Shown here piece after piece: positions 7,928 through 15,003 of a DNA stretch of 48,648 nucleotides. Positions within the stretch are counted from its first letter, which is position 1; each line of letters starts with the position of its first letter. The stretch is taken from the NCBI GenBank assembly GCA_945892755.1, contig CAMDDO010000014.1, forward strand, positions 1 to 48,648, written 5' to 3'. Source of the stretch: Rhizobium sp. Q54. GTDB lineage: Bacteria; Pseudomonadota; Alphaproteobacteria; UBA828. The translations under genes were made by a program, and so were the position numbers. Under the pieces are notes generated by a model, which saw only the letters and a program-made list of their open reading frames with translations, was not told the DNA's origin and did no database searches.

Positions 7928-10072
7928 TTGAAGCTGCTTCGCCAAAAACTATACAAAGCCTCGAACTTGCTAGCGCCGGTCCCGGTCGTCCGCATCAAGA
8001 TTGCCGTCGGACCAGACGAAATGGCAGGGGCCGAGGCCCGTGCGCGCGCCGCTGTCGGGCATCTGGCTGAGTTCATGCCGCCGATCCCGCCGCGCTCCGT
8101 TCTGAACCGGCCGGCGGTGCCCGTCTTTCCTCAGGAACGGATATATGCGCCCGAAGAAATGGCGGCGTACGTTGCACTCGCGCTGCAGAGGGAATTCGGC
8201 TTCGAGATGGACGTCGCACGAATTTTGTCGGCGTCGGCAGATGGGGCGTGCGAAGCTTGTTTTCAGTACCAAGACGCGGGGTTGGGATTGGCGTCCGGCC
8301 GGCTGGCCGTCACGCTGGTCGATGCCGCGTGGTCCGCGGCCGGGGCCCCGTCGGGTTCCCGCGCTCACAGTCCCCTGCCGGGGCTTCTCGCCGACGGGAT
8401 GAAGGCCTTGAGGGCGCAGACCCTCGGGGTGCTGACCCGCCGGATCGTTTGGGAAGGCGAGCGGCGAGACATTCCGTGGTCGCGCATCGATTCTCATTCG
8501 TCCCAAAAGACCGTGCAGCTGGGCCACGGGCACAAACTCCGAAGCTTTCGGGGCAGCTACACCAGCGACACCTCGTACATCGCGACGATGCTCGCTACGT
8601 CGAAGCATGGCGCCTGCGAGCTTTTCCGTTCCCACGGGATTCCGGTGCCGCGACAGCTTCTCGTCAATGATGGTGATGCGGCGGTCGCCGCGGCGCGACG
8701 CATCGGTTATCCGGTGGTGGTCAAGCCTGAACACGCGGACATGGGGTATGGCGTCCGCATCGATCTGAACGACGAGCGAAGCATCCGTGATGCGTTCGAG
8801 GCGGCCCGCTCTTACGGACTGCCCGTACTCGTCGGAGAGCAGATTCGGGGCGATGACTATCGCGTCACGCTGATCCACAACCGCATGGTGGCAGCGGGGC
8901 GTGATATCCCAGCCCACGTCATCGGCAACGGGCGCTCGACGATCGAAGAGTTGATCGCAATTCTCAACAGCGATCCGCGGCGCGGGCGTCAAGACTACTG
9001 CGAACTCACCACGATCGTCGTCGACGACGAAATCCGCCGCAGCCTGGAAGACCAAGACGTCACTCTGGAGTCGGTTCCGCTGCGGGGCGCCGTCATTCGG
9101 TTGCGCCGCTGGTGGCGCCAGTCCAGCGATCATACGGCGGAAGACGTGACCGACGTAGTCCACCCGGACAACAGAGCGATGTTCGAACGCGTAGCGCGAC
9201 TGATTGGACTCGATATCGCCGGGATCGATTTCGTCACGTCGGATATCCGCCGCCCGTGGACCGAGGTCGGCGGTGCAATACTGGAAATCAATCCAACGCC
9301 GGGCCTCAACACCCATGTGCGCGCCGGCTCCCCGGATATTGTAACGATGGTCGTCGATGCGTTCTTTCCGCCGGGCGACAACGGCCGCATCCCAACCGCG
9401 GCCATCGTTGGCCCTGTGAGCGCGGTGCGCAGCGTCGCCGAGATTTTGAATGCCGCCGGGTACAAGGTGGGTCTAGCCACCGACGAAGGGATTGAAATCG
9501 ACGATACGATGATTGTCCGGGGCAATTTTCCTGGCCCGGCCCGGGCACACATGGTCCTAGGCGATCCCCTGACGGAGGCCGCGGTGCTGCAATTCTTCGC
9601 GGGCGGAGTCATCGACGACGGATTGGGCCTTGATAAGGCCGGGGTTGGGGCCGTGCTGTGTTTGGCGGCAAGCGGTGAGACGGCAGCGGAAACGGACGCC
9701 CCCCAAAAGCTAGAAGACTGCGCGGGATTGGTTGTCAAGGCCGCCCGCGATGTTGTCGTCCTCAATGCCGAAGATTCGGGCTGCGCCCGCCTCGCCAAGC
9801 AAAGCCAAGCGAAGCGCCCTTGTTGGATCGCCAATAACTCCGAGCTGCCTATGGTCGCCGATCACATCGCCCACGGTGGCTTGGCGGTCACGCCAGTCGA
9901 ACGGGACGGCATGACCTCGCTGTGCCTGTGGGACGGCAAGAAACCCTCTCCACTCGCGGCGGCGACTGGAACCGACGCCGAGATAATCGAAACCATGTTT
10001 GCGGCCGCGATCGCTTTTGGGCTGGGCATATCCGCGCCTGTCATAGCCGAGGCGCTCGCTAAAAAGCTGTGA
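7928..10072 (+). CDS. Cyanophycin-synthetase-like ATP-grasp protein with degenerate Mur-ligase domain (CphA2-like)
   Basis: 714 residues. Residues 1-200 resemble the N-terminal domain of cyanophycin synthetase. Residues ~205-480 are a complete ATP-grasp domain: VQLGHG, TSDTSYIA, VVVKPEHADMGYGV with Lys266, HVIGNGRSTIEEL, and metal ligands Glu453 and Asn455 in LEINPTPGL. Residues 488-700 follow the Mur-ligase part in order (GIEIDDTMIVRGNFPGP, DPLTEAAVL, GLGLDKAGVGAVL), but the P-loop GTNGKTT is replaced by GPVSAVR and the C-terminal ligase subdomain is missing. CphA is near 870 residues. The layout fits CphA2-type enzymes, which polymerise beta-Asp-Arg with the ATP-grasp site only; the true substrate is unknown. 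The start is TTG: no ATG or GTG lies between the stop at 7898 and residue 32. No cyanophycinase is nearby. Confidence 0.8.
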   Translation: MKLLRQKLYKASNLLAPVPVVRIKIAVGPDEMAGAEARARAAVGHLAEFMPPIPPRSVLNRPAVPVFPQERIYAPEEMAAYVALALQREFGFEMDVARILSASADGACEACFQYQDAGLGLASGRLAVTLVDAAWSAAGAPSGSRAHSPLPGLLADGMKALRAQTLGVLTRRIVWEGERRDIPWSRIDSHSSQKTVQLGHGHKLRSFRGSYTSDTSYIATMLATSKHGACELFRSHGIPVPRQLLVNDGDAAVAAARRIGYPVVVKPEHADMGYGVRIDLNDERSIRDAFEAARSYGLPVLVGEQIRGDDYRVTLIHNRMVAAGRDIPAHVIGNGRSTIEELIAILNSDPRRGRQDYCELTTIVVDDEIRRSLEDQDVTLESVPLRGAVIRLRRWWRQSSDHTAEDVTDVVHPDNRAMFERVARLIGLDIAGIDFVTSDIRRPWTEVGGAILEINPTPGLNTHVRAGSPDIVTMVVDAFFPPGDNGRIPTAAIVGPVSAVRSVAEILNAAGYKVGLATDEGIEIDDTMIVRGNFPGPARAHMVLGDPLTEAAVLQFFAGGVIDDGLGLDKAGVGAVLCLAASGETAAETDAPQKLEDCAGLVVKAARDVVVLNAEDSGCARLAKQSQAKRPCWIANNSELPMVADHIAHGGLAVTPVERDGMTSLCLWDGKKPSPLAAATGTDAEIIETMFAAAIAFGLGISAPVIAEALAKKL

Positions 10073-10169
10073 GCCTGGCGGGTCGCCCCCTGTCCTCACC
10101 GGAAACTAGATTCGACAGTACCGATGGTGCAACTCACCGAGGATCGGGAGCGCGGTGATCGCACCGGAC
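10073..10169. other. Start of a 410-base gene-poor stretch before tRNA-Met
   Basis: From the end of the ATP-grasp gene to the tRNA there is no intact gene I trust. The stretch holds the inverted repeat at 10170-10360 and a recombinase-tail-like frame. A minus-strand frame (10106-10291, 61 codons) is open but unassigned. Confidence 0.4.
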
Positions 10170-10360
10170 TGTGAAATCGCGCCCAATCGTGACCCCACCA
10201 TCAGGTAGCGCCAATTTATTGATGGAACAATCGGATCGAGTGTCTGCGAGGGGTCACGGTTGGACGCGAAACGCAACCCCACCGAATTCAACTATTCTGC
10301 AATGAATGCAACGCGCTATATGGCTTCGCGGGGGTGGTCACGATTGGGCACGATTTCACA
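10170..10360. repeat. 25-bp inverted repeat with a third partial copy
   Basis: 10170-10194 and 10336-10360 are inverted copies identical at 24 of 25 positions (right arm begins GGTCACGATTGGGCACGA). A partial third copy, in the orientation of the right arm, lies at 10252-10269 with 16 of 18 matches. About 140 bases separate the main arms. The arrangement next to a tRNA 3' end suggests the ends of a small element or recombinase binding arms. Confidence 0.65.
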
Positions 10361-10368
10361 TCCTGAGT

Positions 10369-10483
10369 CCGGGCAAGCGCCGCGGCGAGATCCACGCCGA
10401 GCTCCGCGGAGAGCTTGCCGGGCTTCTCCATTTCTCTGATGCGAAAACCAAAACCGCCACTTCAAGCGAAGTATTGGCCTCGT
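10369..10483 (+). pseudogene. Possible recombinase C-terminal tail ending in the tRNA
   Basis: The frame reads SPGKRRGEIHAELRGELAGL, then a short linker and SLVAGEGFEPPTKGL, ending at 10527 inside the tRNA. The EIHAELRGELAGLL part recalls the ends of serine recombinases from alphaproteobacterial islands. The VAGEGFEPPT ending is what translation across the complement of a tRNA 3' half gives in many integrated elements. There is no catalytic part. This is a tentative call based on resemblance. Confidence 0.4.
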
Positions 10484-10558
10484 TGGTAGCGGGGGAGGGA
10501 TTTGAACCCCCGACCAAGGGATTATGATTCCCCTGCTCTACCGCTGAGCTACCCCGCC
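10484..10558 (-). tRNA. tRNA-Met (CAT), elongator type
   Basis: 75 bases including an encoded CCA. The minus strand folds as a full cloverleaf: acceptor GGCGGGG/CCCCGCT, D-stem GCTC/GAGC, anticodon stem GGGGA/TCCCT with loop ATCATAA (anticodon CAT), and T-arm GGGGG-TTCAAAT-CCCTC. The sequence matches the alphaproteobacterial elongator methionine tRNA pattern rather than the initiator, whose first pair is unpaired. Its 3' end faces the accessory block at lower coordinates, the usual geometry for an island attachment site. Confidence 0.95.
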
Positions 10559-10602
10559 GCCGCCGGAAGATCGGTGGCTATACGAAGTTCGGGCTCCGCC
10601 TG

Positions 10603-11778
10603 TCAAGCGGACGCCGCTTCGACCGCCACGGCTGGTTCGATCCCCGGTATCGCTTCAACCGCTTCGGGCGCCATACGGGCGATCCAGCCGCCGCCGAGCA
10701 AATGCAAGCCATCATAGAGCACACAGGCCTGGCCCGGCGCGGTGGCGGGCTCGGCCTCGTCGAGCCTGATGGTCGCGCCTGTCGCATCGACGCGTTCGAT
10801 GCGCGCGCCGACGCCCGGATGGGTCGAGCGCAACCGCGCGGTGACCGCCCTTCCCTCGCCCGGCAGCGCGCCGAGCCAGTTGGCGGCGCGCAGTTCGATG
10901 CGACGCGCCATCAACGCCGCGCGTGGTCCGACCACGACGCGGTGGGCCTCGGGCTCGATGCGCACGACGAAGAGCGGCTCGGGCGCCGCCACGCCGATGC
11001 CACGACGCTGGCCAATCGTGAAATTGATCGTGCCGTCATGCCGACCGAGCACGCGCCCCGCCAGATCGACGATCGCGCCGGGTTCCGCCGCGCCCGGCTT
11101 CAATCGACCGACCAGCGAGGCGTAGGAGCCGTTCGGCACGAAGCAGATGTCCTGGCTGTCAGGCTTCTCGGCGACGCCAAGGCTTAGCCGCGCGGCTTCG
11201 GCGCGGACCTCGGCTTTGCTCAGCCCGCCAAGCGGAAAACGCAGGAAGTCAAGCTGCGCGCGCGTGGTCGCGAACAGGAAATAGCTCTGGTCGCGCGCGG
11301 CATCGACGGCGCGGTGCAGTTCGGGTCCATCGGCCCCTTCGATCCGGCGCGCGTAATGGCCGGTGACCAGCGCATCGGCGCCGAGCGAGCGCGCGGTTTC
11401 CAACAGGTCGCGAAACTTGACTCGCTCATTGCAGCGAATGCACGGGATCGGCGTTTCGCCGCGCGCATAGGCATCGGCGAAATCCTCGATCACGTCGCGG
11501 CGAAAGCGCGCCTCGTAATCGAGCACATAGTGCGGAAATCCGAGCCGGTCCGCGATGCGCCGCGCGTCGTGAATATCCTGCCCGGCGCAACACGCCCCCT
11601 TCTTTCCGATCGCCGCGCCGTGATCGTAAAGCTGCAAGGTCATGCCGATCGCCTGATAGCCGCTCTCGACGACGAGCGCCGCCACGGTCGAGGAATCGAC
11701 GCCGCCCGACATCGCGACCACGACGCGGCTCTCGGCGCGCGGCTTAGCGAGACCAAGGTCAATGTCGAAGCGCGTCAT
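10603..11778 (-). CDS. mnmA: tRNA-specific 2-thiouridylase MnmA
   Basis: 391 residues. It activates and thiolates U34 of tRNA-Glu, -Gln and -Lys with ATP and persulfide sulfur. Seen: PP-loop SGGVDSS at 24-30, the catalytic cysteine Cys116 in [11 protein letters not shown], and the second cysteine Cys212 in SQDICFVP. Length is normal. The true start is the ATG at 11778, which overlaps the ferredoxin stop (ATGA, 11775-11778); a longer open frame upstream is the other frame of the ferredoxin gene. It is the last gene of the iscR operon, so its sulfur donor is encoded two genes upstream. It is followed by tRNA-Met on the same strand. Confidence 0.95.
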   Translation of the reverse strand: MTRFDIDLGLAKPRAESRVVVAMSGGVDSSTVAALVVESGYQAIGMTLQLYDHGAAIGKKGACCAGQDIHDARRIADRLGFPHYVLDYEARFRRDVIEDFADAYARGETPIPCIRCNERVKFRDLLETARSLGADALVTGHYARRIEGADGPELHRAVDAARDQSYFLFATTRAQLDFLRFPLGGLSKAEVRAEAARLSLGVAEKPDSQDICFVPNGSYASLVGRLKPGAAEPGAIVDLAGRVLGRHDGTINFTIGQRRGIGVAAPEPLFVVRIEPEAHRVVVGPRAALMARRIELRAANWLGALPGEGRAVTARLRSTHPGVGARIERVDATGATIRLDEAEPATAPGQACVLYDGLHLLGGGWIARMAPEAVEAIPGIEPAVAVEAASA

Positions 11779-12104
11779 GTCATCACGTTCCGTACTTCTC
11801 TCGGCAGGCTCACCACGAGCCCGTCGAGCTCCTTGCTCATCGCGATCTGACAACCCAGCCGCGATGTCTTGGTCAGGCCGAAAGCGAGATCGAGCATGTC
11901 CTGCTCGTCCTCGCTGGGCGGCGGCAGTTTCTTGTACCACTCGGACGCGACGATGACATGGCAGGTCGAGCAGGCGAGCGAGCCCTCGCAGGCGCCCTCG
12001 ATGTCGATGTTGTGCTTGTGGGCGAGCTCGAGCAGCGTGGCGCCGACCGGGGCGTCGATCTCGTGGCGCGTGCCGTTCGGATCGACGAAGGTGACCGTGG
12101 GCAT
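11775..12104 (-). CDS. fdx: [2Fe-2S] ferredoxin, adrenodoxin/ISC type
   Basis: 109 residues. The cluster ligands are Cys39, Cys45, Cys48 and Cys85, with the vertebrate-type spacing ([14 protein letters not shown], then LGCQI). Proteins of this class donate electrons during Fe-S cluster assembly; here the partners would be the cysteine desulfurase upstream and possibly MnmA downstream. Cytoplasmic. The start at 12104 has GAGGA about 12 bases upstream. The ATGA overlap with mnmA suggests translational coupling. Confidence 0.95.
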   Translation of the reverse strand: MPTVTFVDPNGTRHEIDAPVGATLLELAHKHNIDIEGACEGSLACSTCHVIVASEWYKKLPPPSEDEQDMLDLAFGLTKTSRLGCQIAMSKELDGLVVSLPREVRNVMT

Positions 12105-12171
12105 GATTGCGGGGTCCTCGGCGGCCGCGCCCGCGGGCCTTCCGGCCCCGGTGGGTCCAACGAAACGGGTC

Positions 12172-13314
12172 TTAGAGCGCGCTTGAAATGCCGGAGCGCC
12201 AGCGGTTGGTCAAGCCCGCATAGAGCGCGCGCCAGGCTGCGAGAAAGGTTTCGATGTCCTCTTCGCGCGTTGCCCAGCCAAGGCTCACTCGGATCGCGCA
12301 GCCGGAGACCGCATCCGGCACGCCGCTCGCCCGCAGCACGTGCGACGGCTCGACCTTGCCCGACGAGCAGGCCGAGCCGGCGCTGACCGCGACACCCGCG
12401 AGGTCGAGCGCCATGACTTGCATCTCGCTTTGCACGCCCGGCATGGTCAGACACGAGGTGTTGGGCAGACGCGGCGCCTTGGCGCTGAAGACATGGAGCC
12501 TGGGCTCGATTTCGAGCAGCCGGGATTCAAGCCGATCGCGCAGCCGCGCGAGCCGCGGCGCATTGGCGAGGTCCTGCGGAGCAAGCCACGCCGCCTCGCC
12601 AAACCCAACGATGCCCGGCACGTTCTCCGTGCCGGCACGCCGACCGCGCTCTTGCCCACCGCCGATCACGACCGATTTCAAGGGCGCGCCGTCGCGCACG
12701 ATCAGCGCGCCGACGCCCTTCGGTCCGGCGAATTTGTGGGCCGACAGACAGAGATAATCGACGCCGAGCGTGGCCAACGAAAACGCCAATCGACCGGGCG
12801 CCTGCACCGCGTCGCAATAGATCAGCGCGCCATGGTCATGGGCCAGGCGCGTGGCCTCGGCGACCGGCTGCACGGCGCCGGTTTCGTTGTTCGCCAGCAT
12901 AAGCGCGACCAAGGTCGGCGTCGTGCTGTTCTTCAGGGCCGCTTCAAGCGCTTCCAGCGCGACCACGCCATCGCCATCGACCGGCAGCACGACAGTCTCG
13001 CCGGGCAAGGACTGAGCGGTCTTGAGCACGGCCGGATGCTCGATCGCGGTGACGATACGGCGCGTCCGCCCTGCCCCGGCGAGGACCAGGTTGTTGGCCT
13101 CGGTCGCGCTCGCGGTGAACACGACCTCGGCCGGCGTCGCGCCTGTGAGCGCCGCGACGCGTTCGCGCGCGTCCTCGACAGCCTTGCGCGCGGCGCGCCC
13201 ATAGCTATGGACCGACGACGGATTGCCGACGAGGTCGAGCGCGCGCGCCACCGCCGCGGCCACCTCGGGCTTGACCGGCGCCGTCGCGTTGTAATCGAGA
13301 TAGGCGGCGTTCAC
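12172..13314 (-). CDS. Cysteine desulfurase (NifS/IscS class)
   Basis: 380 residues. PLP enzyme that releases sulfur from cysteine as an enzyme-bound persulfide. Seen: YLDYNATAP start, His93 in IEHPAV, Asp168, the Schiff-base lysine Lys194 in SAHKFAGPKG, and the persulfide-forming Cys316 in SAGSACSSGK (group I, long-loop type). The start is GTG at 13314, overlapping the IscR stop as GTGA, so translation is probably coupled. No scaffold (iscU/sufU) follows; the next genes are ferredoxin and mnmA, so tRNA thiolation is the likely outlet, although general Fe-S supply cannot be excluded. Confidence 0.93.
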   Translation of the reverse strand: MNAAYLDYNATAPVKPEVAAAVARALDLVGNPSSVHSYGRAARKAVEDARERVAALTGATPAEVVFTASATEANNLVLAGAGRTRRIVTAIEHPAVLKTAQSLPGETVVLPVDGDGVVALEALEAALKNSTTPTLVALMLANNETGAVQPVAEATRLAHDHGALIYCDAVQAPGRLAFSLATLGVDYLCLSAHKFAGPKGVGALIVRDGAPLKSVVIGGGQERGRRAGTENVPGIVGFGEAAWLAPQDLANAPRLARLRDRLESRLLEIEPRLHVFSAKAPRLPNTSCLTMPGVQSEMQVMALDLAGVAVSAGSACSSGKVEPSHVLRASGVPDAVSGCAIRVSLGWATREEDIETFLAAWRALYAGLTNRWRSGISSAL

Positions 13315-13811
13315 GGCATCAAATCACTGCGCCGTTCTTCCGCGCGCGCGATCGACACCGCGCTGGCGAGCGGCTCGCGCGAGCCCTTGATCCGTCGCGC
13401 GCAGACATCCTCCAATGTGACGCCCTTCAGATACTGGTAAATCTGATTGCCCAGTTCCTCCCACAGTTCGTGGGTCAGGCACCGGCTGCCATCGGGCGAG
13501 CAACCGCGACCACTATCGGGGCTGCAGCGCGTGGTTCGGATCGGCTCATCGACCGCGAGAACGATATCGGAAATCCGGACCTTATCCGCCGCGCGCGCCA
13601 GAACGTAGCCGCCGCCCGGGCCCCGTACACTTTTTACGATGCCCGCCTTGCGTAGCTTGCTGAAGAGCTGCTCCAGGTAGGAGAGCGAGATCTCTTGACG
13701 CGCCGCGATGCCGGACAACGTCACCGGCCCAAGATCGGGCTGGGCGGTCAGCTGGCCCGCCAAATCCACCATGGCCATGACGGCGTACCGTCCCTTTGTG
13801 CCAAGCTTCAT
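13311..13811 (-). CDS. iscR: Rrf2-family Fe-S regulator IscR
   Basis: 166 residues from the ATG at 13811 (GGGGA upstream); an in-frame ATG nine codons earlier lacks conservation. N-terminal winged helix (MKLGTKGRYAVMAMVDLA, then SLSYLEQLFSKLRKAGIVKS), GPGGGY wing, and three cluster cysteines Cys96, Cys104 and Cys111 with His114 in CLTHELW. In this family the [2Fe-2S] form represses its own operon, so cluster shortage raises expression. A matching binding site lies upstream at 13966-13990. It heads the operon with the desulfurase, ferredoxin and MnmA. Confidence 0.95.
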   Translation of the reverse strand: MKLGTKGRYAVMAMVDLAGQLTAQPDLGPVTLSGIAARQEISLSYLEQLFSKLRKAGIVKSVRGPGGGYVLARAADKVRISDIVLAVDEPIRTTRCSPDSGRGCSPDGSRCLTHELWEELGNQIYQYLKGVTLEDVCARRIKGSREPLASAVSIARAEERRSDLMP

Positions 13812-13965
13812 ATGTCCCCGTCCTCTCCAACGCCCCACGACTTCGCGTCATTGCCGCCGTTCCCGGCCGATTCCGTGGCGGCGATGCTTGAACCCTTATC
13901 GGCCGACCCGTATATGTAATAAAATGTGTGGAGCCCTGGGGCAATGGGCTGCCCATCGAGCTATA

Positions 13966-13990
13966 TTAACTGAGTAATTTGGTCAAGTAT
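13966..13990 (-). promoter_or_regulatory. IscR type 1 binding site, probable operon promoter
   Basis: Read on the minus strand the 25 bases begin ATACTTGACC and end ACTCAGTTAA. They match the E. coli type 1 IscR consensus (ATASYYGACTRwwwYAGTCRRSTAT) at 21 of 25 positions. A possible -35, TTGACC (13986-13981), lies inside the site and TATAGC follows 15 bases later. The site is 155 bases before iscR, consistent with autorepression, and 91 bases before the divergent hydrolase, which could share the control. Confidence 0.75.
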
Positions 13991-14080
13991 ACGCCCCGGT
14001 TTCCCCGATGCTTCGTGTCCGATGCGCCAATCATCGCGCCGGTCTAAGATGGGGGATGGGAGCGAACCTAGGATCGCGTC

Positions 14081-14749
14081 ATGGTTGAAGTAATGATCAA
14101 CGGCCCCGATGGCCGGCTCGAAGCGCGCTACCACCACGCCGAGACACGCGGCGCGCCGGTCGCGCTCGTGCTCCATCCGCACCCGCAGCACGGCGGGACG
14201 ATGAACAACAAGGTGGTCTACGCGATCTACCAGTGTTTCCGTGAGCGCGGTTTTTCGGTGCTGCGCTTCAATTTCCGCGGCGTCGGGCGGTCCCAGGGAA
14301 AATTCGATCAGGGCTTCGGCGAGTTGAGCGACGCCGCCGCCGCGCTCGATTGGCTGCAAACCCACAACGCCAATGCGAGCCGCTGCTGGATCTCGGGCTT
14401 CTCGTTCGGCGCTTGGATCGCGATGCAGGTGCTGATGCGCCGACCCGATATCCACGGCTTCGTCGCGGTCTCGCCGCCGGCCAATCATTTCGACTTTACG
14501 TTTCTCGCCCCCTGCCCGTCCTCCGGCTTGATCGTGCAGGGCAACAAGGACGATGTCGTGCCCGAGGCGAACGTCGCGAAACTGGCGCAGCGCCTGCAAA
14601 GCCAGCGCCACATCGAGGTCGACTACCGCATCATCAAGGGCGCCAACCACTTCTTCGAAGACAAGTTGGACGTCTTGACGAGCACGGTGAGCGGCTATTT
14701 GTTGAAGAGCGTCGCGCCGCCGGCGAAAAAGGCCGCCGCAGCTTCTTGA
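14081..14749 (+). CDS. Alpha/beta hydrolase
   Basis: 222 residues of the small dienelactone-hydrolase-like group often annotated only as alpha/beta hydrolase. Landmarks: LHPHPQHGGTMNNKVV near residues 31-46, FRGVGRSQG, nucleophile Ser108 in ISGFSFGAW, acid in QGNKDDVVPE, and catalytic His in KGANHFFEDKL. The C-terminus is alanine/lysine-rich. No signal peptide. Divergent from iscR with about 270 bases between, including the IscR site. The stop overlaps the start of the Ada-domain gene (TTGA). Substrate unknown. Confidence 0.88.
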   Translation: MVEVMINGPDGRLEARYHHAETRGAPVALVLHPHPQHGGTMNNKVVYAIYQCFRERGFSVLRFNFRGVGRSQGKFDQGFGELSDAAAALDWLQTHNANASRCWISGFSFGAWIAMQVLMRRPDIHGFVAVSPPANHFDFTFLAPCPSSGLIVQGNKDDVVPEANVAKLAQRLQSQRHIEVDYRIIKGANHFFEDKLDVLTSTVSGYLLKSVAPPAKKAAAAS

Positions 14750-14985
14750 GCGCCGCGCTCGTCTCGCCCACCGACGACGACGCGTGTTGGCGCGCGGTCG
14801 AGCGCCGCGACTCGCTTGCCGATGGCCAGATCATCGTGGCGGTCAAAACGACCGGCATCTATTGCAAGCCAAGTTGCCGATCGCGTCAGCCGAAGCGAAG
14901 CAATGTGCGGTTTTTCACCACCCCCGGCGAGGCGCGCGACGCCGGCTTTCGCGCCTGCAAGCGTTGCCGACCCGACAGCCCCTGA
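14746..14985 (+). CDS. Stand-alone Ada zinc-binding (methylphosphotriester) domain protein
   Basis: 79 residues from the TTG at 14746, whose last two bases belong to the hydrolase stop. The protein is only the N-terminal zinc domain of Ada: DDACWRAVERRDSLADGQ, then VKTTGIYCKPSC and FRACKRCRPDSP. The four cysteines Cys40, Cys44, Cys71 and Cys74 have the Ada spacing; in Ada the first takes the methyl group from methylphosphotriesters in DNA. The AraC-type DNA-binding and O6-methylguanine methyltransferase domains are absent. Such single-domain proteins occur in other bacteria. Translation probably depends on the hydrolase. A longer start within the hydrolase frame is open but lacks support. Confidence 0.8.
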   Translation: MSAALVSPTDDDACWRAVERRDSLADGQIIVAVKTTGIYCKPSCRSRQPKRSNVRFFTTPGEARDAGFRACKRCRPDSP

Positions 14986-15003
14986 AGCCGTCGACGAATA
15001 GAC

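Noticed and set aside
10106-10291. Small minus-strand reading frame before tRNA-Met
   Set aside because: 61 codons without a clear start signal. It overlaps the inverted repeats, and I could not tie it to a known protein.
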